Shown here in pieces: positions 10,508-20,137 of a DNA stretch of 64,000 nucleotides. The position numbers and the translations under genes were made by a program. The DNA lies in the NCBI GenBank assembly GCA_033795365.1, contig JARYGU010000001.1:620001-684000 (forward strand). Direction: 5' to 3'. Positions within the stretch are counted from its first letter, which is position 1, and every line of letters starts with the position of its first letter. The notes below the pieces were generated by a model. It worked only from the letters and a program-made list of their open reading frames with translations. It made no database searches and was not told the origin of the DNA. The stretch is from JARYGU01 sp033795365. GTDB lineage: Bacteria > Pseudomonadota > Alphaproteobacteria > Rhizobiales > Rhizobiaceae.

Positions 10508-11747
10508 CCCTCGCTTTGCTAGGGAGGTCGGCTCCACTCTGTCGAAACCGGTCCGGCATGGAGCCACTATCCGTATTCGGAAGGCGAGGCGATCCCCTTG
10601 GAGCATTATTGCCCGACACAAGTAGGGAGTTCTCCAGCCTGTGGCCAATCTGATGCTCCGGCAAGGGTTCTACGCTAAGCTGATCAGTCAACAATCAGCT
10701 TCGCAGAATATAGGATTTCGTGGCACAGTTTTGCCGGATCCGGGAGGTATCGAAGGGTTGGACGTGACCTGACCCCGCTCTTCATCGCGATCATATAATT
10801 CTGACGTTTCCTATGAGTAGAGGAACCAACCCGCTCTAGGGCTGCAAATATCTTTGCGTGAGTGATCGGAGAGGCGGGTGCGTGCCATGGCGGACGACAT
10901 CCTCTACGCGATTCTCGGAACGGATCCTTTTTCGAGAATTGTCTTAATTGTCTACCTGCTTGGTCTTGACCAATGGAGGTGACAGAGCGATACTTGCTTG
11001 CATGCTCTGATAGTCCCCTTTGAGGGATCGAAAACTGAAAAGATATCTGGTGAAGAAATCTGATCAGCAGCGATAGTTCTCCGTACTTTGTATGGTGAAT
11101 CGATAGCGGCGCCTCTGGCGCCGCTTGCCATTTTGGACATCCCTGTTCCATTCGTTTCTCAACATGTGGCACGCCCTTTCGAAATTCTGGAGGCCTTCCT
11201 GGTTGCCTCTGGCTCGTTGTCTCCATTGTCGGATGCCCAAAAAGGCGTAAATCTGCAGATGACCGGCGCAAGCAAGGTATCCCACTCTCGGCCCTGGCTC
11301 AGGCATTCGCTGGTGAGCATCGTCGTAGGCTGCTCGCAGAACTGAGAAGATGGCCCTTTCTCTTCATCGAACCTGATAGGCAGCCAAAACTATTCCCCCA
11401 GGCTCGGGGAAACGGGCAGCGGTGAAACCCCGAGGTTTCGTTGATAGTGCTTCGTCATCGCCTTCAGGCGGCGTTCGAAAGCATCCTTACCCGGAGCGTC
11501 AGGGTCCTGGAATCTGTTCTCCCACTCTAGCGGAAATGCCTTCAGCAACATCATCGCGGAGCGCCGGGACAACACGGAGTTCCGGAACCCGAGTGGGCGA
11601 GGCGACGAATTCGCTCACGGTTCGGCAGGAGGAGGGGATACGCGGAATCGGCACAAGCCGAAGGTGCGGGACATCTTCATTCCGGACCTCCACATTGACA
11701 CGCTCAAGGTGACGTCGAGAAACTTTTCACTGAGGACACCTCACTCC
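10508..11747. other. 1.2 kb without a convincing gene; possibly decayed sequence
   Basis: Open frames up to about 195 codons exist on the minus strand, but they overlap each other, lack ribosome binding sites and have compositions typical of chance frames. A minus-strand stretch at roughly 11390-11700 reads as natural-looking hydrophilic protein in two successive frames and might be a broken gene; I cannot name it. The only clear structure is a perfect hairpin at 11105-11125. Confidence 0.5.
11105..11125. terminator. Perfect 9-bp hairpin with TCT loop
   Basis: AGCGGCGCC, loop TCT, then GGCGCCGCT. A stable GC-rich hairpin with no proper T-run (only CATTTT about 5 bases downstream on the plus strand). 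It may be a weak terminator for the upstream protease transcript, or simply a protein-binding palindrome. Confidence 0.35.
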
Positions 11748-12032
11748 TTAAAGGCAGCTACGAGCAGAGAACCTCTCCTCAGTGCCGTCAACCCGCATTA
11801 CGTAGAAACAGCGCGTCCCGTAATCGGCTTTGCGTACATGAAAGGATTCGATTCCGGGGCCGATTTTCTGATCCGCTTCCGGATGTCGAGTAAGCAGTTC
11901 CGCCAGAAAGCCGGAATCCTTTTCATCCACCAACTCGCCTATCTCGTACTTGTAGAGGATTCCCTTCAAGTACTCCTCCGCGGAACCCTTTGTGGAGAAG
12001 GTCACTTCGCCCACGGTAATTGGTTTGACCAC
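11748..12032 (-). CDS. DCL family protein (DUF3223)
   Basis: 94 residues, GTG start at 12030-12032 with AAGAAGAGGG upstream. The DUF3223/DCL signature covers almost the whole chain: FSTKGSAEEYLKGILYKYEIG, FLAELLTRHPEADQKIGPGI and TRCFYVMRVDGTEERFS. DCL domains occur in plant plastid rRNA-processing proteins and as stand-alone bacterial proteins of unknown biochemistry. The gene is divergent from the Hachiman-like pair (starts 86 bases apart), so it could share or regulate that promoter, though family knowledge does not establish this. Confidence 0.8.
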   Translation of the reverse strand: MVKPITVGEVTFSTKGSAEEYLKGILYKYEIGELVDEKDSGFLAELLTRHPEADQKIGPGIESFHVRKADYGTRCFYVMRVDGTEERFSARSCL

Positions 12033-12118
12033 GGTAACCCTCTTCTTAATATTGCGTTTTCACCTTATCCCTTATACCCGTTATACGGGCAAGGGGAATC
12101 ATCGCTATTATCAAGACA

Positions 12119-12883
12119 ATGAAAATCTACCCTTCAGGGGAAGGGGTCGCTCACTGGCGCGGGGTATCGTTCTGCGACGAGCTCGAATTCGATGTATTCA
12201 TCAAGGGCCCTGTCAACGAAAGGATCACTGACAGCACGTTTATGGATGGGTTCGAACAAGATCTCCTGGGGCTTGCGACCACAGATATGGAGAGGGAGAC
12301 CGTGCGGGAGATACTCGATTCGGATCCGCCACCTCCCGACTGGGCTGTAGGAGAAGCCATGGCGGAATGCCTGCTCGAAGGCGAATACGGAGCTAGCTGG
12401 CCTTGGAATGAGAACCGAGACATGAAAACGCCGCGCGCCTCGCTTCCAGGCGCCGACATCGTTGGCCTCATTGGGGAAGGTGAGGAAATTAGGTTTCTAT
12501 TCGGAGAGGTGAAGACATCGTCGGACGCGAAGCGGCCTCCGGGTGTAATGTCCGGTCGTAGCGGCCTTGTCCATCAGCTCGACACATTGCGGTCGGATGT
12601 TTCAGTTCTACGTAAGCTCATTATATATCTTGGGGCCCGTTGCAAGGGAACCTCGTTCGAGGCAAGCTTTAATATAGCCGCAAAGAGGATGATCGCTTCG
12701 GGCGGGAAGGACATTGAGTTGGTTGGTATCCTGCTGAGAGATACGGAACCGCATGAGGACGATCTGCGGACGCGTGGACAAGCGCTGGCCAGCCACCCTG
12801 TTCCGCCGCGCGTTCGTCTTGACTGCTGGTACATGCCGCGTCCGATTTCTGAATGGGTTGCTCTTGCAACTGCGCCGAAATGA
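12119..12883 (+). CDS. HamA/AbpA-like PD-(D/E)xK nuclease subunit of a Hachiman-like system
   Basis: 254 residues from ATG 12119. A restriction-endonuclease-like core is visible: PGADIVGL (Asp113), then FLFGEVKTSSD (Glu130, Lys132), the D-x16-E-x-K arrangement of PD-(D/E)xK nucleases, followed by GLVHQLDTLRSD and a mixed alpha/beta tail. The gene overlaps the downstream helicase by ATGA. A small nuclease immediately before a roughly 1000-residue SF2 helicase is the layout of Hachiman (HamAB) and AbpAB. I cannot confirm DUF1837 membership from sequence alone, so HamA-like is inference from architecture. The expected action is DNA cleavage released when the helicase senses damaged or phage DNA. 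Confidence 0.7.
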   Translation: MKIYPSGEGVAHWRGVSFCDELEFDVFIKGPVNERITDSTFMDGFEQDLLGLATTDMERETVREILDSDPPPPDWAVGEAMAECLLEGEYGASWPWNENRDMKTPRASLPGADIVGLIGEGEEIRFLFGEVKTSSDAKRPPGVMSGRSGLVHQLDTLRSDVSVLRKLIIYLGARCKGTSFEASFNIAAKRMIASGGKDIELVGILLRDTEPHEDDLRTRGQALASHPVPPRVRLDCWYMPRPISEWVALATAPK

Positions 12884-15800
12884 GCGAGCTGCTTGCTGAA
12901 TTTCTCGACGGATCGACCAGGCGACAAGCGGATGAGATTGTCGGACGCAGCCTGCTAGCCGATCTGCCCGTACGCGGCCCTGATACGGGTCTTGAGGATT
13001 GGAAGTTCGCGTTCCTCGCCTACCAACTCGATGTCTTCGCGCTTCTGGGTGCACGTGACCAGGAGACAGAGCTGCGCGAGGCTGCGGAACTCGCGTTCGA
13101 GGCCGCACGGGCCGCTCCATCAATAGATCTTTCGCTTGCGCTGGAGGGCGCGTGCTACGGGGTTCTTGCTGATCGCACGCCGGATGTCGCCCGCTACCTG
13201 CGCGCTTATGCCCTCGAACCTATTGATGCCAAGGCGGAATGGGGGGAGCGGGTACGGCAAACTGTGCAGCACATCTGGTTTCTCTTACTTCGCAAGGGAG
13301 GGTGGAAGGATCTCGACGATGTCTCACAACGGGTTGCCGAGTTGCGGGAACTCCAATCAGCGCATGAGAGGGAGTTCCTGGAGACGACCGATAATCCCCG
13401 CCGTGCGGCATGGGAGCTGGTCGCGTCATACCATCTGTCGAAGGCGGCTGAGATCCTCGCGCTCTATACGGGATACGGGTCTGTCGATGGCAGTTTCGAT
13501 GTCCGTGAGCAGCTTGAAGGCCAGTTCGACCGCAGCATGACCGCCTGCCTTCGCGCCGAACTCATCGAGATGCATTCCCTTGTCTCGCTGCTGCGGGACG
13601 TATCGGAGAGGATGGTCAGAAATAGTATCTGGACGGTCACACGTGCGGTGAACAGCAGGGTGTCGAGGTTCGTCGACAACCTCGTCTCGCGCGCTCATGC
13701 CAATCCGATATTCGAGATGCTGCCACCGCAACGCATCACGCTGCGTGAAAGCGGCCTTCTCGGCTCGGGCCATCGCGCTGTCGTCGTCAGCCTGCCCACG
13801 TCCAGCGGGAAGACCTTCATTGCCCAGTTCCGGATGCTGCAGGCACTCAACCAGTTCGATGCCGACAGAGGCTGGGTTGCATACATTGCGCCAACCCGTG
13901 CGCTCGTGAACCAGGTCTGCGCCAAGCTCCGCCGCGACTTCGCTCCCCTAGGCATCAACGTCGAGCGCCTCAGCCCCGCGCTTGAGATCGACGGGGTCGA
14001 GGCTCAGCTACTTTCGGAGACCGATGATAAGCATGCGTTCCGGGTTATCGTAACCACCCCGGAGAAGCTCGACATGATGCTTCGGGGCGGCTGGGAAGCG
14101 AAGATAGGGCGCCCTCTCACCCTGGTGGTTGTTGACGAGGCCCATAATCTTTCTGGAGATGAGAGAGGCCTGAGGCTCGAGCTTCTTCTCGCCACCATTA
14201 ATCGCGAATGCCGCCAGTCGCAGTTCCTGCTACTCACTCCTTTCATCAACAACGCTGGCGAAATCGCCAAATGGCTTGCGCCCGACAGCAACGCAGACAT
14301 CACGGTCAAATTCGAATGGCGACCGAACGATCGGGCCATCGCAATTGCAATGCCTGAAAAGACGGACAAGCCCGGCGACTTCCGACTGAAACTCACTACG
14401 GTCCACACTAACAAGAACACAATCAATATCGAGGATGAGATCCAGCTTTCCGCTGGTCGTCCTCTCGGCCTGAAGTGGTCGAACGTCAGCGGCAACCTGT
14501 CCAACGTGGCTGCAGCCACCGCGGTCGCGCTCAATCACCGCGGCCCTGTAATCATCGTGGCGGGCAAGGTTGCGGATGCCTGGTCCATTGCGAAGACGCT
14601 TCAAAGTGATCCCGATCTAGCAGCCCGTGCTGCAAGGCGCGACGAGCTTCTTGGTGCAAGAAGCAGCGCGGACATCGATTTCGTTTCCGACTTCATTCGA
14701 CGCGAGTTCGGAGAGGACTTCGCACTTGCGTCCCTGCTGGAAAGCAGGATCGGTATCCACCATTCCGGGCTGTCAGACGAGGCCAAGGTCCTCATGGAAT
14801 GGCTGGTCGAGCGCGAACAGATCGACACGCTGGTAGCAACGACCACCATCGCACAGGGGGTGAACTTTCCGGTCACCGGAGTGGTTATGGCGGCTCATCA
14901 GTATCCTTACGGAAAGACCATGCCGCCGGAGGATTTCTGGAATCTGGCAGGACGGGCGGGTAGAGCAAATCAGGAGGGGACCGGCATTGTCGCTCTGGCG
15001 GCCACCAACGCCGAACGGTCCGCGATCCTGGAGAATTTCGTACAGCGCAATGTATCGATCCTCGACTCCGTACTTTTTGAAATGGTGCGGAAGATGACGA
15101 GGAATGGTCGCCCCATCGAGCTTCACACCCTCTACCACATGAAGGAATGGTCTACCTTCCTCCAGTATCTGGCTCATTCCTACAAGCAAGTTGGAAGCCA
15201 TTCTCGCTTCACCTCGCAGGTTGAGCAGATCCTTCGTGGAAGTCTCGGCTATCAGAAGCTGCGGCAGGAGGATGCCGCGTCGGCTAACGCCTTGGTCGAG
15301 GCCGTGACCGCGTATGCGAACGTCATCCAAGGCAAGCCGCTATCCCTCGTTGACAGCACAGGGTTCTCCTGGGAAAGCGTGAGCCGCGCCTTGGCAGAGA
15401 CGGGAAAATCGGGATTGTCCGCCAGCTCATGGAGTCCGGACCGCCTCTTCTCGCCGGGTAACCGCGTACTTGCGGATGCGTTCGGGATTCTGTTCAAGAT
15501 CCCGGAAATCCGCGAGGAACTCAAGGAAGCGACCGGAGGAAGAGGGCCTGACGGCACGTTCCTGGCTGATGTCGTGAAGGACTGGGTGGCGGGCGCGACC
15601 CTCCCGCAGCTCGCTAGGGATTACTTCGTATCCGAGGACCAGTCGATGACCGAGGCTCTGTCCACGACATGCCGAGCCGTCTACGGAAAGTTGGCACTGG
15701 CAGCCTCCTGGGGCGTCTCCGCGTTGCAAAGCCTCACGACCGGGGAGGCGCTCGAAGAGATGTCGGCTGATGAGCAGAAGACATATAGGAATCTTCCCTC

Positions 15801-16035
15801 GCGGATCTTCTACGGTGTGAATTCGGATGAGGCCATCGATCTTCGGCTCCTGGGGATCCCGCGCAGCGCGGCGGAACCTCTGGTTTCCCACTTCCGGTCG
15901 CAGGGTGTGGGCAAGGACATACGCGCATTGCGTGGTGCTCTTTCAGGCATGAATGACGGTGAATGGGAATCCGCCATCGGAAGCGGCGCAGCCACCTACA
16001 AGCGCGCATGGCACGTTCTCGAGGGGCTCGAGTAG
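12880..16035 (+). CDS. HamB-like SF2 DEAH helicase of a Hachiman-like system
   Basis: 1051 residues from ATG 12880, whose A overlaps the upstream TGA; a frame start nine codons earlier is less likely. A helical N-terminal third (about 1-290) is followed by an SF2 core: Walker A SLPTSSGKTF near 305, APTRALVNQ, TTPEKLDMML, the DEAH box VVVDEAHNLSGDE near 417, an unusual motif III region LLLTPFINN, then IGIHHSGLSDEAKVLMEWL, TTTIAQGVNFP and NLAGRAGR near 690. A C-terminal helical region of about 300 residues has no known domain that I recognise. The Ski2-like core and the coupled nuclease match the HamB/AbpB layout. Probably forms a complex with the upstream protein. Confidence 0.78.
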   Translation: MSELLAEFLDGSTRRQADEIVGRSLLADLPVRGPDTGLEDWKFAFLAYQLDVFALLGARDQETELREAAELAFEAARAAPSIDLSLALEGACYGVLADRTPDVARYLRAYALEPIDAKAEWGERVRQTVQHIWFLLLRKGGWKDLDDVSQRVAELRELQSAHEREFLETTDNPRRAAWELVASYHLSKAAEILALYTGYGSVDGSFDVREQLEGQFDRSMTACLRAELIEMHSLVSLLRDVSERMVRNSIWTVTRAVNSRVSRFVDNLVSRAHANPIFEMLPPQRITLRESGLLGSGHRAVVVSLPTSSGKTFIAQFRMLQALNQFDADRGWVAYIAPTRALVNQVCAKLRRDFAPLGINVERLSPALEIDGVEAQLLSETDDKHAFRVIVTTPEKLDMMLRGGWEAKIGRPLTLVVVDEAHNLSGDERGLRLELLLATINRECRQSQFLLLTPFINNAGEIAKWLAPDSNADITVKFEWRPNDRAIAIAMPEKTDKPGDFRLKLTTVHTNKNTINIEDEIQLSAGRPLGLKWSNVSGNLSNVAAATAVALNHRGPVIIVAGKVADAWSIAKTLQSDPDLAARAARRDELLGARSSADIDFVSDFIRREFGEDFALASLLESRIGIHHSGLSDEAKVLMEWLVEREQIDTLVATTTIAQGVNFPVTGVVMAAHQYPYGKTMPPEDFWNLAGRAGRANQEGTGIVALAATNAERSAILENFVQRNVSILDSVLFEMVRKMTRNGRPIELHTLYHMKEWSTFLQYLAHSYKQVGSHSRFTSQVEQILRGSLGYQKLRQEDAASANALVEAVTAYANVIQGKPLSLVDSTGFSWESVSRALAETGKSGLSASSWSPDRLFSPGNRVLADAFGILFKIPEIREELKEATGGRGPDGTFLADVVKDWVAGATLPQLARDYFVSEDQSMTEALSTTCRAVYGKLALAASWGVSALQSLTTGEALEEMSADEQKTYRNLPSRIFYGVNSDEAIDLRLLGIPRSAAEPLVSHFRSQGVGKDIRALRGALSGMNDGEWESAIGSGAATYKRAWHVLEGLE

Positions 16036-16333
16036 CAGATCACTCCTGACCATATCACAGTTACTCACGAGCCACGTAGGCCGTCGCCCGAACAGCCGAG
16101 ACCAAATGCAACACTACTTTCTAGCGCATCTTTGTCTTGCTGATCGGCTTTTCCCGTTGTCAACGATACCCATGGCAAAATCACGCCGCTAAAAACGACG
16201 GCAATGACCGAAGCTATCCGGCTTTGCTTGATCCGCACAGGTCGGAATCTGCCTTCCTAGCCGAAAATCGGGTAGTTTCCCCCTGCAAAACAGGGAAATC
16301 CCTTAAGCCGAAACCGCCACCGTCTCCCGAAAT
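16036..16333. other. Spacer with an imperfect hairpin, no gene
   Basis: About 300 bases between the helicase and the IS21 remnant. At 16276-16298 TTTCC-CCCTG-CAAAA-CAGGG-AAA forms an imperfect hairpin. The istA frame runs on into this stretch by chance until 16214, but the residues after position 16334 no longer match the transposase. Confidence 0.5.
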
Positions 16334-17005
16334 GGGATGGAATCCATAGTGGCGGGCTAGATCGATGAGGGCGCGGTTGTAGACGATGCCCTCCGTTTGA
16401 CCTTCACCGATGACGGCGGTCTTCATCCGATCGTACAGCACCTCCCGTGGCGCCCCACCAATCGCCTCGAACGCGGCGATGTGGCAACGTAGGACGGTCG
16501 GCAGGTTCTGATGCATGGCGAAGCGAGCCCAGATGAGGCGGCTGTGACCCAACACCATCGAGAACAACCAGACGATCCTTGGTGTCATTGGCTCATCGGT
16601 GAAAACGACATGGAACTGGGCGAAATCGACTTGGGCCTGTTCGCCAGGCGGCGTCTCGAAACGAACTTCGAAACCCTGGTTGGCCGGAGGCCGCACATCG
16701 CGGAGAAAATCCGTGACCGCGGTGTAGCCACCAGCATAACCTCGGTCCCGGAGTTCTCGGAGCAACCGACTGCCAGTGAGGCCGGGATAGGTCTTCACTC
16801 GCTCCCGGAGGTAAGAAGCGAACGGATCGATAACCGTCGCGCGAGGCTTTCTCGGTCCATAAGCCGGAGCCTCAAGGCCCCGCTCAATATATTTGCGCAC
16901 CGTCTTGCGATCGATGCCTGTTTCTCTGGAAATAGCCGACACCGTCAGCCCCTGCTGATGCAGATCCAGGATCATGATCGTCTCCCTCAGCTTGATCACC
17001 AACAT
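16334..17005 (-). pseudogene. istA: IS21 transposase IstA, C-terminally truncated
   Basis: Starts at ATG 17003-17005 behind GGAAGGGGG. The N-terminal helix-turn-helix (MILDLHQQGLTVSAISRETG, then DRKTVRKYIERGL) and the front of the DDE integrase core (PGEQAQVDFAQFHVVF, then LPTVLRCHIAAFEAIGGAPRE and LYDRMKT) are clear. The frame matches IstA up to HYGFHP at 16334; the usual continuation with the last catalytic acid is absent. About 224 of the usual 500 residues remain. Confidence 0.85.
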
Positions 17006-17108
17006 CCCCCTTCCGACCATCGGAAGGAATATCAGCGATGACCGGCGGCCGCAGCACCTGGGGAAGATTCAAACGGCACTATTGGGGAGTATTGCTCCGG
17101 TACTGACA
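16334..17108 (-). mobile_element. Truncated IS21-family element
   Basis: One end is probably at 17108: on the minus strand the sequence begins TGTCAGTACCGGAGCAATAC exactly where the flagellin frame breaks off, and TGT-type ends are usual for IS21. The element continues through the 5' two thirds of istA and stops abruptly at 16334. The rest of istA, all of istB and the other terminal repeat are missing, so it cannot move by itself. Confidence 0.7.
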
Positions 17109-17852
17109 GTCGAGGAAGTCCGCCTGCATGGAGTTCCTCTTCTCGAGCGATCCGAGTACCGATCCGGCTCCCGTCAGCTTCTTGAGCATCGCCTCGATTC
17201 CGGTGAGATAGTAGTCGAGGTCGGCGCCGCTGGTCGTAATGTCGACGTCGAGGAGGCCGAAATTGGGCAGGCCGCCGAACCCATCGGAGGCCGGGCCGAT
17301 GCCGATCGAGGTCTTGCTTCCCGAGGCCTTGTGGACCGTCTCGTCGGCTTCATAGAGGAGGTAGCCGTCGGCGTTCGATGCTGTCACGCTCACGTTCTGC
17401 GCCTGAAGCGCGGCGTTGAGGACGGCCACGAGATCGTCGACCGAGGTCACGTCACCCGTCGTCGTTCCCAGAGCCTGGTCGACTGTGTCGCGGGTGATCT
17501 CAAGCGTCGTCGTCGTGCCGTTGATCCTGATGGGCACAAAGAGCTGCGCGGTGCTGTGGACGTTGAATGGTTCGTCCCAATGGCTGACGACCGATGGGCG
17601 CGAGCCGTAGTTCGTTCCGGTTGCCGCAAGACCGCCGGTCTTCCCGTCCGCCAGCGTCGAGGAGACGTTGAGGACCTGGATGGACGATCTTGTCAGACCG
17701 GAGGTCTCAAGGGACAGGAGGGCGTATCCGTCGGTGGTGCCGCTTCGGCTGGCGAACTGCGCGCCGAGAGGGATGATTGCCTCGCGAACCAGCCATGCGA
17801 ACTGGTCGCGAGAGGAGATCACGCCGTTCAGGGTTCGGGTACGGGAGAGCAA
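17109..17852 (-). pseudogene. Flagellin-like fragment interrupted by the IS21 element
   Basis: The last part of this frame, DLDYYLTGIEAMLKKLTGAG then SVLGSLEKRNSMQADFLD, matches the start of the conserved C-terminal helix region of alphaproteobacterial flagellins (helix ahead of LGS..RI..Q..F). The preceding 200 residues are Thr/Ser/Gly-rich like the variable surface domain. The usual end of the protein and the conserved N-terminal D0/D1 helices are both missing. The break falls at the first base of the IS element. It is a displaced remnant, not a working flagellin; the 5' limit of homology is uncertain. Confidence 0.6.
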
Positions 17853-17893
17853 AACTCGATCTTCTGCAGGCTCGATTGGTAGGCATAAGGTAG

Positions 17894-18118
17894 CCTTTCC
17901 GCTTCAGCAAAAGTGCGTCAGAGCCAGTTCTCAGTGCAAATCAACACTCGGTCATCGAGCGCACCCGTCGGCTCTTCTACGTGTGCTGCTCCCGCGCCGT
18001 TCAAGACCTCGCGGTCGTGATGTTCGTGACCAACGTCGCGGAGACCAAGGCTGCCATCGTCGAGAAGGGTTTCTTTCGACCGGGGGACGTCCTTGACGAA
18101 GAGGCGTTGGACAGCTAA
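17894..18118 (+). pseudogene. C-terminal remnant of a UvrD/GajB-like SF1 helicase
   Basis: An open frame without a start runs to TAA at 18116-18118. Its core, IERTRRLFYVCCSRAVQDLAVV, is the motif V/VI end of UvrD-like helicases, especially those paired with OLD-family nucleases in Gabija systems. About 75 codons are open, with homology starting around 17936. All ATPase motifs are gone, so it cannot function. It suggests that an earlier defence module occupied this spot. Confidence 0.6.
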
Positions 18119-18241
18119 TTCCTCGCCGGATCGCCGACTGGTGTGTCAGAGCGAACCAGAATTTGGATTAATCGAACCATTTGTTGGACTGTATGCGGCG
18201 TCCGCCGGATACCATTGCTCGTGCGCTGATATGCATTGCTG

Positions 18242-19888
18242 TCATGGTCGGCGGTCGGAGATCGTCGAATTTGCCATCCACCCGTTTTTCTTTTCATCGA
18301 TCCGAACGCGGCTCCATCCGCCCTTCACCTCCAAGACTGAGACTGCGATATCCTTCTGGATGACTGCGACAACAGCAAACTTGGTGCCGGGGCCATCCCG
18401 GAGATTCACCATGGTCTTTGTGTATCGTACCGATGTTCCTTCCTGCTCGCTTACAACTATCGGCTCCGATCGTGCCAGATCATCCGAGGTGGCGACCGGC
18501 GTCGCGAGGACATCTGTCGATTGAAGCAGTGGAGGATTTGCGTCTTGGGCAGAGGAGATAGCAGTCTCGGTATTGCCTGCAGACAAGGTTCCGGAGGTCT
18601 CCGCCACCAGGTTCGGCTGCGGGCCTGTGTCGGGTTTCTGTTTCCCCGACCCGATAAGGAGGGTGAGCGCAGGAAGCCCAAGAATAAGTCCAAGTGTTGT
18701 GAAGGCTACGGTCCTGAGACGATTGCGCTTCCGCACTGATTCAACGGTAGGTGCTGCTTCTACCACATCGTTGGCAGGTGCCGAGGGCAGTTCGACTGTA
18801 CGTTCTCGCGGTAGTGCCGCCAACTTCCGGCAGCCATCTGCAAAAGAGCCTGCAACTCCTATCCGGGAAAATTCGACGAGTTCGTTCACGCCGCTGTTGC
18901 TCGTGAAATGGATTGCCTCGTAAAGGCACACGGGGATCTGCCGGTTGTCCTTGAAACGGCGGTCGGGTCCGCCGCTCTTGTTTGGATGCTTCCAGGTGTG
19001 ATCGACGATTTTCGCGTCGCTCGGCACGCGCTCGGTTTCGATGAACCTGGAATCCTGCCACCGGATGTTTAGTTCGGCATAGCTCACGGCACCGATCCGG
19101 CTGCCGTCCTGGATAAGGACGATGTCGGGCATGAAGAACATGATCTGCTTGCCCACATGAAGGGCAGGAGGTGTCACGTTGCTCTTGATGACCGAAGGGA
19201 GGCTGTAGGCGAGGGTGGTCGCTTTCCTGTTGACGAGGTGGGAGGCTCCTGCGTTGCGCTTCCACGCGGTTAAGCTCTGAACTGCGCCTCCGGCCTCGAT
19301 GTGCCATTTGGCAGCGCATCCGTTGAGGCCATCGAATCCTTGCACAAGATGATTGTACGCCGACTCTGCATCGCCTTCGAGATCGTAGTAGAGGACGGTG
19401 GTTCTTCGGTACGAGTCGAACCACTTGCCGATCGCCCAGCTTGGAAGCGCCAGCGTGCAAAGCAACAATCCTGGGCCGCCGGACGCTAGGCCTGCAAATG
19501 CACCGATGCCGGCAGCCGCCCATGCCAAAGCAGCAGAGATCCGCGTTTGTCTGGCCTTCGAGTTGATCTCGTTGAGGAGTTCCGCGAAGGATTCATCGCA
19601 CATATGCATGACATCGCCGGACTCGATCTCGATCATCGTGACGTCGCTGTTGTCGAAGATCACATCAGGGGAAGGCCTGTAGGGAGCGGTTCCTGATGAT
19701 CGGCTCCGTCCTGCGTTGCCCAGCGTGGCACGATAATAGAGACCGCCGCGGCCTGCGTGGATATAATGCCCGCGTGGACCTGTTCCAATCCGAAGGCCCT
19801 TGATGCCAACGGAAACGCCGACCCCGCCCTTGGAAAAATTGAAGCGAAACGGTCCTGCTGAAACCGATTTTCGAATGTAAAATGGCAA
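18242..19888 (-). CDS. DUF4236 membrane protein with C-terminal SH3 domain
   Basis: 548 residues. The N terminus is a clean DUF4236 domain (MPFYIRKSVSAGPFRFNFSK, then KGLRIGTGPRGHYIHAGRGG). Hydrophobic segments lie near residues 120-150 and 395-418, with a roughly 240-residue region between them. A Ser/Thr-rich linker leads to a bacterial SH3 domain at about 488-548 (VNLRDGPGTKFAVVAVIQK, then GWSRVRI and GWMANS), which probably lies on the periplasmic side. DUF4236 has no established function but is frequent in mobile and defence contexts. It is downstream of the Pycsar-like cluster on the same strand, about 250 bases away, so it might be an accessory, but nothing proves that. Confidence 0.75.
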   Translation of the reverse strand: MPFYIRKSVSAGPFRFNFSKGGVGVSVGIKGLRIGTGPRGHYIHAGRGGLYYRATLGNAGRSRSSGTAPYRPSPDVIFDNSDVTMIEIESGDVMHMCDESFAELLNEINSKARQTRISAALAWAAAGIGAFAGLASGGPGLLLCTLALPSWAIGKWFDSYRRTTVLYYDLEGDAESAYNHLVQGFDGLNGCAAKWHIEAGGAVQSLTAWKRNAGASHLVNRKATTLAYSLPSVIKSNVTPPALHVGKQIMFFMPDIVLIQDGSRIGAVSYAELNIRWQDSRFIETERVPSDAKIVDHTWKHPNKSGGPDRRFKDNRQIPVCLYEAIHFTSNSGVNELVEFSRIGVAGSFADGCRKLAALPRERTVELPSAPANDVVEAAPTVESVRKRNRLRTVAFTTLGLILGLPALTLLIGSGKQKPDTGPQPNLVAETSGTLSAGNTETAISSAQDANPPLLQSTDVLATPVATSDDLARSEPIVVSEQEGTSVRYTKTMVNLRDGPGTKFAVVAVIQKDIAVSVLEVKGGWSRVRIDEKKNGWMANSTISDRRP

Positions 19889-20137
19889 TTGCCGCCCCCC
19901 CCGACTAAAGCCCTCGCAGTTAAATCCGGCTCTTCCCCGGCATTCGTCAGCTTCAATCGCTTCCAGAACTAATCGAGGTTCTCCTCCGTCGAGAGGCTTA
20001 CTCGCTCCGAAAGCGCGTAAAATCCACGCAACACTCGCAGGTTAGCTGGTTCGGAATATCGGGTAAGAAAAGGGCGAGCACAAGTCTGCTCCGGCAATTC
20101 GGCACAATTAGAGGGGGTGTTAGGCTTGTTTCGAGAA

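Noticed and set aside
10684..11271. 195-codon minus-strand frame in the 1.2 kb gap
   Set aside because: No ribosome binding site, overlaps other equally long chance frames, and no recognisable motif.
16276..16298. CCCTG/CAGGG hairpin as part of a CRISPR or integron site
   Set aside because: Single imperfect hairpin, no regular repeat-spacer pattern and no cas or integron genes.
16214..16333. C-terminal extension of the IstA frame
   Set aside because: Residues after HYGFHP no longer match IS21 transposases; the frame stays open by chance past the truncation point.
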